From NCBI GenBank assembly GCA_020201485.1, contig JAIVGT010000063.1, positions 1-5,820 of the forward strand: a DNA stretch of 5,820 nt, in the 5' to 3' direction. The notes beneath the pieces were generated by a model, which saw only the letters and a list, made by a program, of their open reading frames with translations, did no database searches and was not told the DNA's origin. Every line of letters starts with the position of its first letter. The first letter of the stretch is position 1. The translations under genes and the position numbers were made by a program. Source of the stretch: Halobacteriales archaeon (GTDB taxonomy: Archaea; Thermoplasmatota; SW-10-69-26; JACQPN01; JAIVGT01). Of the stretch, positions 1 to 5,701 are shown piece after piece.

Positions 1-563
1 GGGCGGCGACGACGCGTACGAGGCCGGCGGCTTCGGCGTGAACGGCGGGGGGGACGGCGGCAGCGGGTTCCTCTACGACGCGGCCGGTGACGATGCGTAC
101 CGGGGCGAGCGGGAGGGCGTCAACGGCGGGGGGGACATCCTGGGCACGGGTTTCCTCTGGGACGCGGCGGGGGACGACGCGTACGCGGCGGGCGACCTCG
201 CCGGGAACGGCGGCGCCTCGGGGGGCGCGGGGTTCCTCCTCGACGCGGCCGGGGACGACGTGTACACCGCGGGCAGCTTCGGGGCGAACGGCGGGGCGAG
301 CGGCCTCGTCGGGCTGCGCGGGCAGGGCGCGCACACCGTCCTCGACGGGGGCGTCGCCGCGGCTTCCGCCGGCATGCTGCTCGACCTGGCGGGGAACGAC
401 GTGTACGTCGCGGGGAGCGCCGGGACGAACGGCGGGGCGCAGGGCTCGTTCGGCCTGCTCCTCGACCACGGCGGCCACGACGCCTACGACGACAGCGCGG
501 GGCGGTGCGAACGACTGCTCCGTGGTGCCGAAGGGCATCGGCGGCGCGCAGGTGGACGGGTAG
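1..563 (+). CDS. G-D-D-x-Y repeat surface/secreted protein, 5'-truncated by the window, with a one-base frameshift near its end
   Basis: The reading frame is open from base 2 and enters from upstream, so the start and any signal peptide are outside the window. The protein is a tandem repeat of 27-28 residues. Each unit reads approximately GFLxDAAGDDxYxAG followed by NGGA/NGGG. The GDDxY (or GNDxY, GHDxY) cores begin near bases 8, 89, 173, 254, 395 and 476, spaced 81-84 nt except for one 141-nt gap that holds a degraded unit (GAHTVLDGG). Such regular Gly/Asp/aromatic repeats suggest an extracellular beta-solenoid, perhaps metal-binding through the Asp pairs; that is inference. The frame is lost at the GGGG run at 499-502. 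Removing one G joins it to a natural-looking tail, DCSVVPKGIGGAQVDG, ending at TAG 561-563. Without repair the original frame runs to 688 as Arg-rich nonsense that overlaps the convergent gene. I do not recognise a named family. Confidence 0.78.
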
Positions 564-579
564 GGGCCAGCCTTGCCTC

Positions 580-2056
580 TCACCCCAGCGCGTACGCCAC
601 CGTCAGCGCGTCGAAGTCGAACGCCGGGCTCGTCGTCGCGCCCGCCGCGTACGCCCGCGCGCCATCCGGCGTGACGGCGACGGCGTAGCCCGTGTCCTCG
701 CCGTGGCCGCCGTCCTGGCGCGCGGCGAGCAGCTCCCCGCCCGTCCCGGCGCGGTAGGCGAGGGTCACGGCGTCCCAGTCCGAGGCCTGCGTCCAGCTCA
801 GCCCGGCGACGACGACGCGCTGCCCGTCGGGCGACACGGCGATGGCCCACCCGAGGTCGTCGTTGAGCGTGCTCGTCGGGTCGAGGCTGCGCGCCGGGCT
901 GTCGTCGTAGCGGGCGGCCCAGGCCAGGGCCCCGTCGGCGGCGCCGTAGGCGAGGGTGATGACGTCGTTGCCCTCCAGGACCGTGCCGAACACCGCGGGG
1001 ATGCTCCGGCCGGTGACGAACACGCGGCTGGCATCGGGGGCCCAGGCGAGCCCCTGCCCGTCGTCCCAGCCCACGCCCAGGCTGAAGCGCGACGCCCAGC
1101 GCTCCGCTCCGGTGCCGGCGTCGTACACGATGGTGATGACGTCGTTGACCCCGGCCCCTTGGCCCTCGGCGTGCGCGGCGAGGCCGGCGCTGCCGCTCGT
1201 GATGGCGACGCCGGAGCCGTCGGGGCTGGCGGCGATGGCCACGCCGAACGTTCCGTCGTCGTCGTGGAGCGGCCCGTCGTAGCGCGCGACCCAGGCCACG
1301 TCGCCGCGCTGCGTGTCGAACGCCACGGTGAGCAGGTCGCCGCCGTTGCTCGTGGCGTTGGACGTGGCCCCGGCGACGACGAGGAGCGCGCCCCGTCGGG
1401 CGTGAGGGCGACGGCGCTCGCGTCGTCCCTGCCCGGGCCCGGCGCGCCGTACGTCGCAGCCCACCGCTCGGCCCCGGTCGCCGCGTCGTAGGCGAGGACG
1501 ATGTCGTCGTTCATCGTGCCGTTCTGCCCCGGGTTGCCGCTGAACGTCCTGCCGCCGACATACACCGTGCTCCCGTCCGGGGCGAGGGCGATGCCCGCCG
1601 GGCTGTCGCCGGCCGTGGCGGAGGGACGCTGCGCTTCCCAGAGGACGGTGCCCGTGCCCGTGGTGACCGCCAGGGTGCGGATGCGCGCCTGGAACACGCC
1701 GTCCGGGCGCGGCACCCAGGAGTGCCCGTGGCGTACGCGGTCGCGCCGTCCGCGCTCAGCGCCAGGTCGCTGGCTGCGTCGCGGTCGCCCGCGCCCGGCC
1801 ATGCCGTCCGCCAGGCGAGGGCGCCCGTCTTCGCGTCGAGGGACCACACCGCGAGGTCCGACCCGCCGTGCGCACGCCCGCTCGCCCCCGCGACGACGAC
1901 GCGCGCGCCATCCGGCGTCGCCAGCATCGCGTACGCCGCGTCGAAGCCGCGGCCCTCGTCCAGGGCGGAGACCCACAGGGGACCGGGGGCCATGCCCGCC
2001 AGGACGGGGCTCGCGAGGAAGGCCGCCGCGAGGAGGAGGGCGGCGCGCGGAGGCAT
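580..2056 (-). CDS. Secreted eight-unit PQQ/WD40-like beta-propeller protein, broken by two one-base frameshifts
   Basis: The start ATG (2056-2054) opens a Sec signal peptide, MPPRAALLLAAAFLASPVLA, with likely cleavage before Gly21. The rest is eight repeats of two paired motifs: a strand like NDxITLAYDAxTGAERWAARY and a strand like AVSPDGxxVxVAG. The protein starts with the second motif and ends with a lone first motif (DALTVAYALG), the usual velcro closure of a circular propeller. Three frames must be joined. The frame changes at the CCC run 1725-1727 and at the CCCC run 1391-1394; adding one base at each restores continuous repeats, and 1477 nt + 2 gives 493 codons (492 residues). PQQ-like propellers either bind the cofactor in quinoprotein dehydrogenases or serve as binding scaffolds. 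I see no dehydrogenase or cytochrome domain, so a scaffold or adhesion role is more likely. No convincing Shine-Dalgarno precedes the ATG. The gene faces the repeat gene ending at 563. Confidence 0.83.
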
Positions 2057-2202
2057 GGGGGCCGACGAGCCTGCCGTGCGAAAAGGGTTCCGGGGAGAGC
2101 GGCACCGGGTCCCGCCGCTCCCTTTGGCACCGGGCGGCACGGCGGATGCGCCCAGGGTCCATCGCGAGACCGTGCGCGCGTCGTGCCTGCAACGAAAGCC
2201 TT
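2057..2202. other. Intergenic stretch between the divergent propeller start and the protease remnant
   Basis: These bases separate the minus-strand propeller start from the plus-strand remnant. I find no protein-like frame, tRNA-like fold or clear TATA-type promoter. The only AT-richer pieces are GAAAAGGGTT around 2080 and AACGAAAG near 2191. It must hold the propeller promoter if that gene has its own, but I cannot point to it. Confidence 0.4.
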
Positions 2203-2441
2203 CATGCGGACGCCCGGGCGCAAGCCCGCGGCGGCCACGAGGTCCTGCCCGACGACATGCTCCACTGGGCCAGCTTCCACTTCCCCGGCCAGGGCGCGGC
2301 GGACCAGTCCATGCTCGGGGCGCGGCTGCGGGGCGACATGCGCTACGTCGAGGCGACGTCATGGGCCAGGTGTACTTCACCCCGAACGTCCCGCTGTCCG
2401 GCAGCACGCAGGACTGGCAGATCGACGTGACGCTCAACGCA
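2203..2441 (+). pseudogene. Remnant of a subtilase (S8) N-terminal prodomain, diverged paralogue of the downstream protease
   Basis: Read in one frame from about 2203 and then in the next frame from 2355, this stretch aligns without gaps over roughly 77 residues to residues about 55-130 of the intact protease downstream. Matching landmarks include ARGG against ARGG, LPDDMLHW against LQDDSIHW, ADxxxxxAxLRxD, and FTPNVPLxxxxxDW against FTPNDPLxxxxxDW. About a third of positions are identical by hand count, so the copy is old, not a recent duplication. The frame slips at 2353-2357, where GCGAC would need one more G. It lacks a signal peptide and the first part of the prodomain, and it stops being similar just where the catalytic domain should begin, so no Asp/His/Ser domain follows. 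It is probably non-functional. An alternative is a deliberately stand-alone I9-like inhibitor, but the missing start and the frameshift argue against that. Confidence 0.72.
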
Positions 2442-2511
2442 TCGAGTGGCCGAGGTGCCCGCAGCGGGCGAGGCGCTGAGCGCGGCCCGGAAGCTGGCGG
2501 GCGTGCGATGA
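2431..2511 (+). other. Possible coding fragment, C-terminal tail of an unknown protein
   Basis: In frame 1 the codons after the remnant give VAEVPAAGEALSAARKLAGV, then Arg and TGA at 2509-2511. The composition (Ala/Glu/Leu, helix-like) is more protein-like than its surroundings. There is no start codon with a credible ribosome site and no recognisable family. It could be the far end of the gene the remnant was fused to, or chance in GC-rich DNA. Confidence 0.2.
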
Positions 2512-2554
2512 GTGTGACCGAGCGACCCGGGAGAGAGATTGGCCGGCCCGCCCT

Positions 2555-2572
2555 CGTGACACCGTGGTCACG
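2555..2572. promoter_or_regulatory. Inverted repeat CGTGAC-N6-GTCACG upstream of the protease, possible operator
   Basis: Perfect 6-bp arms with a 6-bp spacer lie about 65 bp upstream of the protease start. The shape and size fit a dimeric regulator site. There is no further copy in the window to support this, and I see no clear TATA box next to it, so the regulatory role is only a suggestion. Confidence 0.28.
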
Positions 2573-2620
2573 TCAGGCTCTCACGCAAGGCTTCATGGCG
2601 CGGGGCAGACGTGCGCGCGC

Positions 2621-2631
2621 GGAGGCAGAGG
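2621..2631 (+). promoter_or_regulatory. Ribosome binding site of the S8 protease
   Basis: GGAGG at 2621-2625 and GAGG at 2628-2631 lie 11 and 5 nt before ATG 2637. This supports ATG 2637 over the in-frame ATGs at 2508 and 2595, which would put 43 or 14 charged residues in front of the signal peptide. Confidence 0.6.
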
Positions 2632-2636
2632 CTCTC

Positions 2637-4046
2637 ATGTTGAAGCAGATCGGATCGGGGATGCTCGTGTGCGCCCTCGTCCTGGGACCGCTCATGCTCG
2701 TCGGCTCCACCGCTCCGCAAGCGCCCGTCGTGCAGGCGTTGCAGCCCAGGGTGGGCGACGTGCCGAACGAGATCATCGTCAGCTTCCAGGGCGAGGTGCC
2801 CCCCGACTTCGCGGCATGGGCCCACGCGCGCGGGGGGCAGACCCTGCTACAGGACGACAGCATCCACTGGGTCAGCCTTCGCCTCGCGGACCGCGCGATG
2901 GCCGACGCGACCATCCAAGCCGCGCTGCTCCGCAGCGACGTGAAGAACGCGCAGCATGACGGCTACATGAGCGCGCAGTTCACTCCCAACGACCCGCTGT
3001 ACGCGCAGCAGGCCGACTGGATCGGCATCAGCGCGCCGGCCGCATGGGACGCACAGCGCGGCGGCCACAGCGTGAAGGTCGCTGTTCTGGACACGGGCGT
3101 GTACCTCCAGCACCCCGACCTGGCCGCGAACATCTGTGGCCCGGTCTGGAGCGAGACGGACGAGGCCGCGACCTTCGATGGCTTCGGTCACGGCACGCAC
3201 GTCGCCGGCACCATCGCCGCGGTGCAGGACAACGGGGTCGGGGTTAGCGGGGCGAGCCGGTCCTGCCTCATGGCCGGCAAGGTGTTGGACAGCGGGGGCT
3301 CCGGTCAGTGGAGCTGGGGCGCGAAGGGCATCGTGGATGCCGCGAACTTCGGCGCGGACATCGTCAGCATGAGCTGGGGCGGAGGCTACTGCTTCGGTAG
3401 CGGCTGCATCCCGATCCCTCCGGCAGACGTCCTCACGGACAGCGTCTTCTACGCCTACCACACGAAGGGCGTCCTCCTCGTGGCGGCCGCCGGCAACAAC
3501 GGTTGCGCGGGGAACAGCGAAATCTTCCCGGCGGAGTACCAGGACGTCATGGCCGTGGCTGCGCTGAACGAGAACGGCGTTGGCGTCGCAGGCTTCAGCA
3601 GCTGCGGCCCAGACGTGGAGATTGCCGCGCCCGGCGCGAATGTGCTGAGCACGATGCGCCCGTGCAGCGCGCCCATCTGCAGCAACTCGGGCTACGGCCG
3701 CATCAGCGGGACGAGCATGGCGACGCCGCACGTGAGCGGCGTAGCCGCGCTGGTCAAGGCGGCGCACGCCGACCTCAACAACGACGGCCTGCGCTGCCTG
3801 CTCGACCTGAGCGCCAAGGACCAAGGCCAACCCGGCAAGGATACCACCACCGGCTGGGGCCGCCTGGATGCGGCTGCCGCGTTGGCCGAAGCCGACAGTC
3901 TCATCGACCAGCTTGGCAGCGCGGCGCAGGTCAATACGGCCTGCTCCGCCGTTAACCTCGCCCTCGGCGCGGGCGGCGTGCCCGACGCGCCGACCTGCCT
4001 CGCGAACCTCGCGCCCGTGAGGCCGTGCGACAGCCTTCCGGCGTAG
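2637..4046 (+). CDS. Secreted subtilisin-like serine protease (peptidase family S8) with N-terminal prodomain
   Basis: This 469-residue protein cleaves peptide bonds outside the cell through a subtilase triad. Residues 1-30 form a signal peptide (MLKQIG, then a hydrophobic core). Residues about 43-114 are a prodomain beginning PNEIIVSF, with ARGG and DDSIHW motifs, of the type that folds the enzyme and inhibits it until cleaved. The mature domain begins near FTPNDPLY (115-122). The triad is Asp152 in AVLDTG, His185 in GHGTHVAGT and Ser360 in GTSMATPHVSG, with oxyanion Asn287 in AAAGNNG. The domain closes with GWGRLDAAAAL (from 406). A tail of about 45 residues follows, too short for a PPC or other added domain. 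Twelve cysteines after the signal peptide suggest several disulfides and an exported, stable enzyme. The layout is close to the thermitase/fervidolysin type. Unlike the genes to its left, it has no frameshift. Confidence 0.95.
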   Translation: MLKQIGSGMLVCALVLGPLMLVGSTAPQAPVVQALQPRVGDVPNEIIVSFQGEVPPDFAAWAHARGGQTLLQDDSIHWVSLRLADRAMADATIQAALLRSDVKNAQHDGYMSAQFTPNDPLYAQQADWIGISAPAAWDAQRGGHSVKVAVLDTGVYLQHPDLAANICGPVWSETDEAATFDGFGHGTHVAGTIAAVQDNGVGVSGASRSCLMAGKVLDSGGSGQWSWGAKGIVDAANFGADIVSMSWGGGYCFGSGCIPIPPADVLTDSVFYAYHTKGVLLVAAAGNNGCAGNSEIFPAEYQDVMAVAALNENGVGVAGFSSCGPDVEIAAPGANVLSTMRPCSAPICSNSGYGRISGTSMATPHVSGVAALVKAAHADLNNDGLRCLLDLSAKDQGQPGKDTTTGWGRLDAAAALAEADSLIDQLGSAAQVNTACSAVNLALGAGGVPDAPTCLANLAPVRPCDSLPA

Positions 4047-4098
4047 GCCGGCAGGGTTTCGAACCTTTCTCGAATTTCCCTTTTCTCTTCGGGGAGAA
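4038..4098 (+). terminator. Candidate transcription terminator after the protease
   Basis: A small hairpin CCGGC-GTAG-GCCGG (4038-4051) spans the stop codon. Downstream the sequence turns pyrimidine/T-rich (AATTTCCCTTTTCTCTT, about 4073-4089), unlike the GC-rich surroundings. A second stem TTCTCT/GGAGAA (one T-G pair) with a TCGG loop follows at 4083-4098. T tracts are the usual archaeal stop signal, so the tract may matter more than either hairpin. Confidence 0.45.
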
Positions 4099-4117
4099 CT
4101 CTATTTAGGTGTGTCTA

Positions 4118-4192
4118 TCAGTTGCCAGACTGGCGGGCGGACTTCGGCGAGGCGCTCAGCTTCAGCAGCACGCGGTCCGACAGCGGGAGCAT
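4118..4192 (-). CDS. 24-residue ORF coupled to the RHH gene, possible truncated toxin remnant
   Basis: The ATG (4192-4190) overlaps the TGA of the upstream RHH gene as TGATG, the arrangement typical of translationally coupled toxin-antitoxin pairs. The ORF encodes only 24 residues, MLPLSDRVLLKLSASPKSAR plus four more, then TGA followed directly by TAG. It has no PIN-domain or RelE/MazF motifs and is far too short for those toxins. It could be a 3'-truncated toxin, a genuine micro-protein, or chance. Confidence 0.28.
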   Translation of the reverse strand: MLPLSDRVLLKLSASPKSARQSGN

Positions 4193-4392
4193 CACGCACC
4201 CCCGGCGACACGCTCCAGCTCCTCCCGCACCACCAGGCGCACGGCCTCGACGTCCACGGTGGGTGCGGGACCGTCGAGGCGGCTCAGCACCGCGTGCGCC
4301 CGCGCCGCGAACGGGAGTGACGCGTGCAGCTCGCTCAGCCGGTCCAGGAGCGCAACGTCCTCCTCCAGGAGGCGCACCGTCTTCGTGCCCAT
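4192..4392 (-). CDS. Small ribbon-helix-helix protein, VapB-like antitoxin or regulator
   Basis: This is a 66-residue protein beginning MGTKTVRL, the N-terminal strand common in archaeal RHH/VapB-like antitoxins, where two such strands pair and enter the DNA major groove. Helix-forming stretches follow: EEDVALLDRLSELHA, then AARAHAVLSRL, then an acidic tail DVEAVRLVVREELERVAGG that would cover a toxin or form a dimer contact. In a toxin-antitoxin pair it would bind its own promoter and neutralise the partner. A normal-length toxin is missing downstream: only a 24-codon ORF overlaps its stop. It lies 47 nt behind the 282-residue gene on the same strand, so co-transcription is possible. No clear Shine-Dalgarno precedes the ATG. 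The fold call rests on the short N-terminal motif and size, so an RHH regulator without a toxin is equally possible. Confidence 0.62.
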   Translation of the reverse strand: MGTKTVRLLEEDVALLDRLSELHASLPFAARAHAVLSRLDGPAPTVDVEAVRLVVREELERVAGGA

Positions 4393-4439
4393 GGGTGTAA
4401 CTGTGCGTGGCAGGACAAAAGGCGCCCAAACGGCGAGGC

Positions 4440-5288
4440 TCAGGACCTCGCGGCGGCCCGATTCACGAGTCCGTGGGCAATTGCCTCGGCGATGCCCGCC
4501 TCGTAGTTGGCGATGTCCGGCATGGAGGGCGACTGGGGCGACGCCAAGAACCAGACCTGCCGGCCGCCCATCTGGAGGAGCCCCACGGGCTTGCTCCGGA
4601 CCTCCCCCGTCTTCGCGTGATGGAAAGGATGCAGGGACAAGCCCGCCACGTCGGGGTAGGCGTGGCGGACGAAGTTCTCCATCGTCTCGCGCGAGAGGGC
4701 GACCACGACCGGCGGCCGGAAGGCCGCGATGACGTCTTCGAGGCCCCCCTGCTTCGAGTCATGGTCCTCGCCGAGGTCCGTTCCGAAGCGAGCGCCCTCT
4801 TGGTGGAGGTCGGCCACCGTCGCGCTCCCTCGGCCGAACTCGTCGAGGTCGCCGGAAGGTGCCTCTCGCAAGACCGCGAGGGCCGGCGGCGCATCGTGGA
4901 CGTGGACGGCAAGCGCCAAGGCCTTCGCCGTGATCTCGCTGACCTTCGCGGGGAGCCACACCCCTCGCCGACCTGGTACTCGGCTCATCTTGTCGGGGCC
5001 ACCGAGCGTCAACTTGTCCGAAGGCGGCTCCTCGGGGTCGTGGGTGCCGGGCCGGACGCCGATGAAGAGAACCAAAGGGAGGAGGGAGCCGTAGACGAGG
5101 AGGTTGGACCTCTCTACGGCGTCGAAGACCTCAAGGGGCACGAGCGACCTCGCCTCCCGGTAACCGGCTCGGACCCGGTCAGCGTTCAAAGGGCGGCCGG
5201 TCGGAGGCCCGTAGGACTTCCTCCCGAAGCTCAAGCTGACCTCGCAGCGGGTCCGGAGGCTGCTGAGGTCGCGGAGGTCGTGCCGCAT
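4440..5288 (-). CDS. Hypothetical protein with one predicted membrane segment
   Basis: I do not recognise this 282-residue protein. The frame is open well upstream (to about 5711), but there it is Arg/Ser/Gly-rich nonsense. Protein-like composition starts near ATG 5288, preceded at 9 nt by AGGT. Residues 1-60 are basic and soluble-looking. Residues 61-78 (SNLLVYGSLLPLVLFIGV) form one hydrophobic segment. The remaining 200 residues look like a mixed alpha/beta soluble domain, with stretches such as GGLEDVIAAFRPPVVVALS, SLHPFHHAKTG, GGRQVWFLASPQ and NYEAGIAEAIAHGL. A short basic N-terminus and a single segment suggest a bitopic membrane protein; the orientation is unclear. It is divergent from the Asn-rich protein gene (113 nt apart) and is followed by the RHH gene. 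The long opposite-strand ORF here is Arg/Gly-rich and looks like a shadow. Confidence 0.7.
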   Translation of the reverse strand: MRHDLRDLSSLRTRCEVSLSFGRKSYGPPTGRPLNADRVRAGYREARSLVPLEVFDAVERSNLLVYGSLLPLVLFIGVRPGTHDPEEPPSDKLTLGGPDKMSRVPGRRGVWLPAKVSEITAKALALAVHVHDAPPALAVLREAPSGDLDEFGRGSATVADLHQEGARFGTDLGEDHDSKQGGLEDVIAAFRPPVVVALSRETMENFVRHAYPDVAGLSLHPFHHAKTGEVRSKPVGLLQMGGRQVWFLASPQSPSMPDIANYEAGIAEAIAHGLVNRAAARS

Positions 5289-5355
5289 GCTCGCGCGACC
5301 TGATGCCGGGTGGGTCCCAAGAACCTTCCCGCGTGTTCGGGGCGTCTCCGTGTCC

Positions 5356-5371
5356 GGTTTCCTTAAGACAT
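5356..5371 (+). promoter_or_regulatory. Possible promoter element in the divergent intergenic region
   Basis: GGTTTCCTTAAGACAT is the most AT-rich patch between the divergent genes. The TTAAGA core lies about 40 nt before GTG 5402, suitable for a TATA box with a short leader. It is degenerate compared with a consensus TATA box, and CTTAAG is palindromic, so it could serve either direction. Confidence 0.3.
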
Positions 5372-5390
5372 TTCGGGGTTCCTCAGGGTC

Positions 5391-5395
5391 GAGGT
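5391..5395 (+). promoter_or_regulatory. Ribosome binding site deciding a GTG start
   Basis: GAGGT lies 6 nt before GTG 5402. It favours this start over the in-frame ATG at 5303, whose extra 33 residues do not share the Asn-rich composition. Confidence 0.55.
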
Positions 5396-5401
5396 CAAAC
5401 C

Positions 5402-5539
5402 GTGACGCAGACCCCGAATGACCAACGGTCGAACGCCCTGAACGCGAACAACGCCGCTCACCGCGCAGCCCAGAACAACCACAGTAACCAGATGAACCCC
5501 AATCACGCCTCCTACCGTTCCTCCCGCGGGCGGAAGTGA
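5402..5539 (+). CDS. 45-residue Asn-rich micro-protein of two 18-residue repeats
   Basis: From GTG 5402 the protein is 45 residues with no signal peptide or membrane segment. It contains a repeat with an 18-residue period: RSNALNANNAAHRAA (residues 9-23) and HSNQMNPNHASYRSS (27-41), followed by RGRK. Conserved positions are S-N, N-x-N, A and R. The second copy, ending in SYRSSRG, resembles a short SNQxNPN..AY..SRG motif that I recall in small uncharacterised proteins and phage or plasmid proteins of many prokaryotes; its function is unknown to me. The Asn-rich, basic, low-hydrophobicity make-up suggests a disordered or nucleic-acid-associated peptide. It is probably co-transcribed with the zinc-finger gene that starts 6 nt after its stop. 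Its codons are visibly less GC-rich than those of its neighbours. Confidence 0.64.
   Translation: MTQTPNDQRSNALNANNAAHRAAQNNHSNQMNPNHASYRSSRGRK
5536..5539 (+). promoter_or_regulatory. Ribosome binding site of the zinc-finger gene, overlapping the preceding stop
   Basis: GTGA (within GGAAGTGAAG) includes the stop of the Asn-rich gene and lies 6 nt before GTG 5546. Its match to the GGTGA part of the Shine-Dalgarno sequence supports this start and suggests coupled translation. Confidence 0.4.
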
Positions 5540-5545
5540 AGTCGC

Positions 5546-5701
5546 GTGAAGGTCGCGAAGTGCCGGGCTTGCGACGTGAGGATTCAGGCCTCGACGAGCC
5601 ACTCCTGCCGCAGACAGGCCATGCTCCATGCGCGACGCACGGGCCACCGCAGCTTTCGGAAGGTCGTGGGGTGGGGTGACGTAACCATTGCCCGGAAATG
5701 A
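5546..5701 (+). CDS. 51-residue zinc-finger-like protein (CxxC ... HARRTGH)
   Basis: GTG 5546 opens a 51-residue, strongly basic protein starting MKVAKCRACDVR. Likely zinc ligands are Cys6 and Cys9 (C-x2-C) with His28 and His34 in LHARRTGHRSF (H-x5-H), as in the small C2H2 proteins common in archaea. His19 and Cys21 (SHSC) lie between and are alternative ligands. The Cys9-His28 spacing (18 residues) is longer than the classical 12, so it may be a variant finger. Such proteins usually bind DNA or RNA or act as small regulators; the target here is unknown. The gene is 6 nt behind the Asn-rich gene and overlaps the next ORF by 14 nt. It is too short for most gene callers and the GTG start hides it further. 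Confidence 0.62.
   Translation: MKVAKCRACDVRIQASTSHSCRRQAMLHARRTGHRSFRKVVGWGDVTIARK
5675..5679 (+). promoter_or_regulatory. Ribosome binding site for a TTG-started ORF
   Basis: GGTGA (within GGGGTGAC) lies 8 nt before TTG 5688, inside the end of the zinc-finger gene. An in-frame TAA at 5682-5684 prevents any earlier start. Confidence 0.4.

Noticed and set aside
1..490. CRISPR or simple DNA repeat array
   Set aside because: The 81-84-nt periodicity follows codons of a protein repeat, the units diverge at the DNA level and there are no spacers.
499..505. Programmed +1 frameshift at the end of the repeat gene
   Set aside because: There is no slow codon or stop at the slip that would drive programmed shifting. 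A G-run length error explains it and matches the other slips.
505..1491. Long plus-strand ORF opposite the propeller gene
   Set aside because: Its translation is Arg/Gly/Ala low-complexity sequence, while the minus strand gives regular propeller repeats.
1722..2636. Long N-terminal extension of the protease reading frame, upstream of the signal peptide
   Set aside because: It is Arg/Ala/Pro-rich, antisense to the propeller for much of its length, and would bury the signal peptide. The frame is open only because GC-rich DNA has few stops.
2640..2700. Lipoprotein signal (lipobox) at the Cys in the protease signal peptide
   Set aside because: The residues before the Cys are MLV, so the small residue expected just before the lipid-bearing Cys is missing.
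4407..5303. Long plus-strand ORF opposite the 282-residue gene
   Set aside because: It is rich in Arg/Gly/Glu with no family resemblance and ends against the micro-protein region. The minus strand has a normal composition, a membrane segment and a better start.
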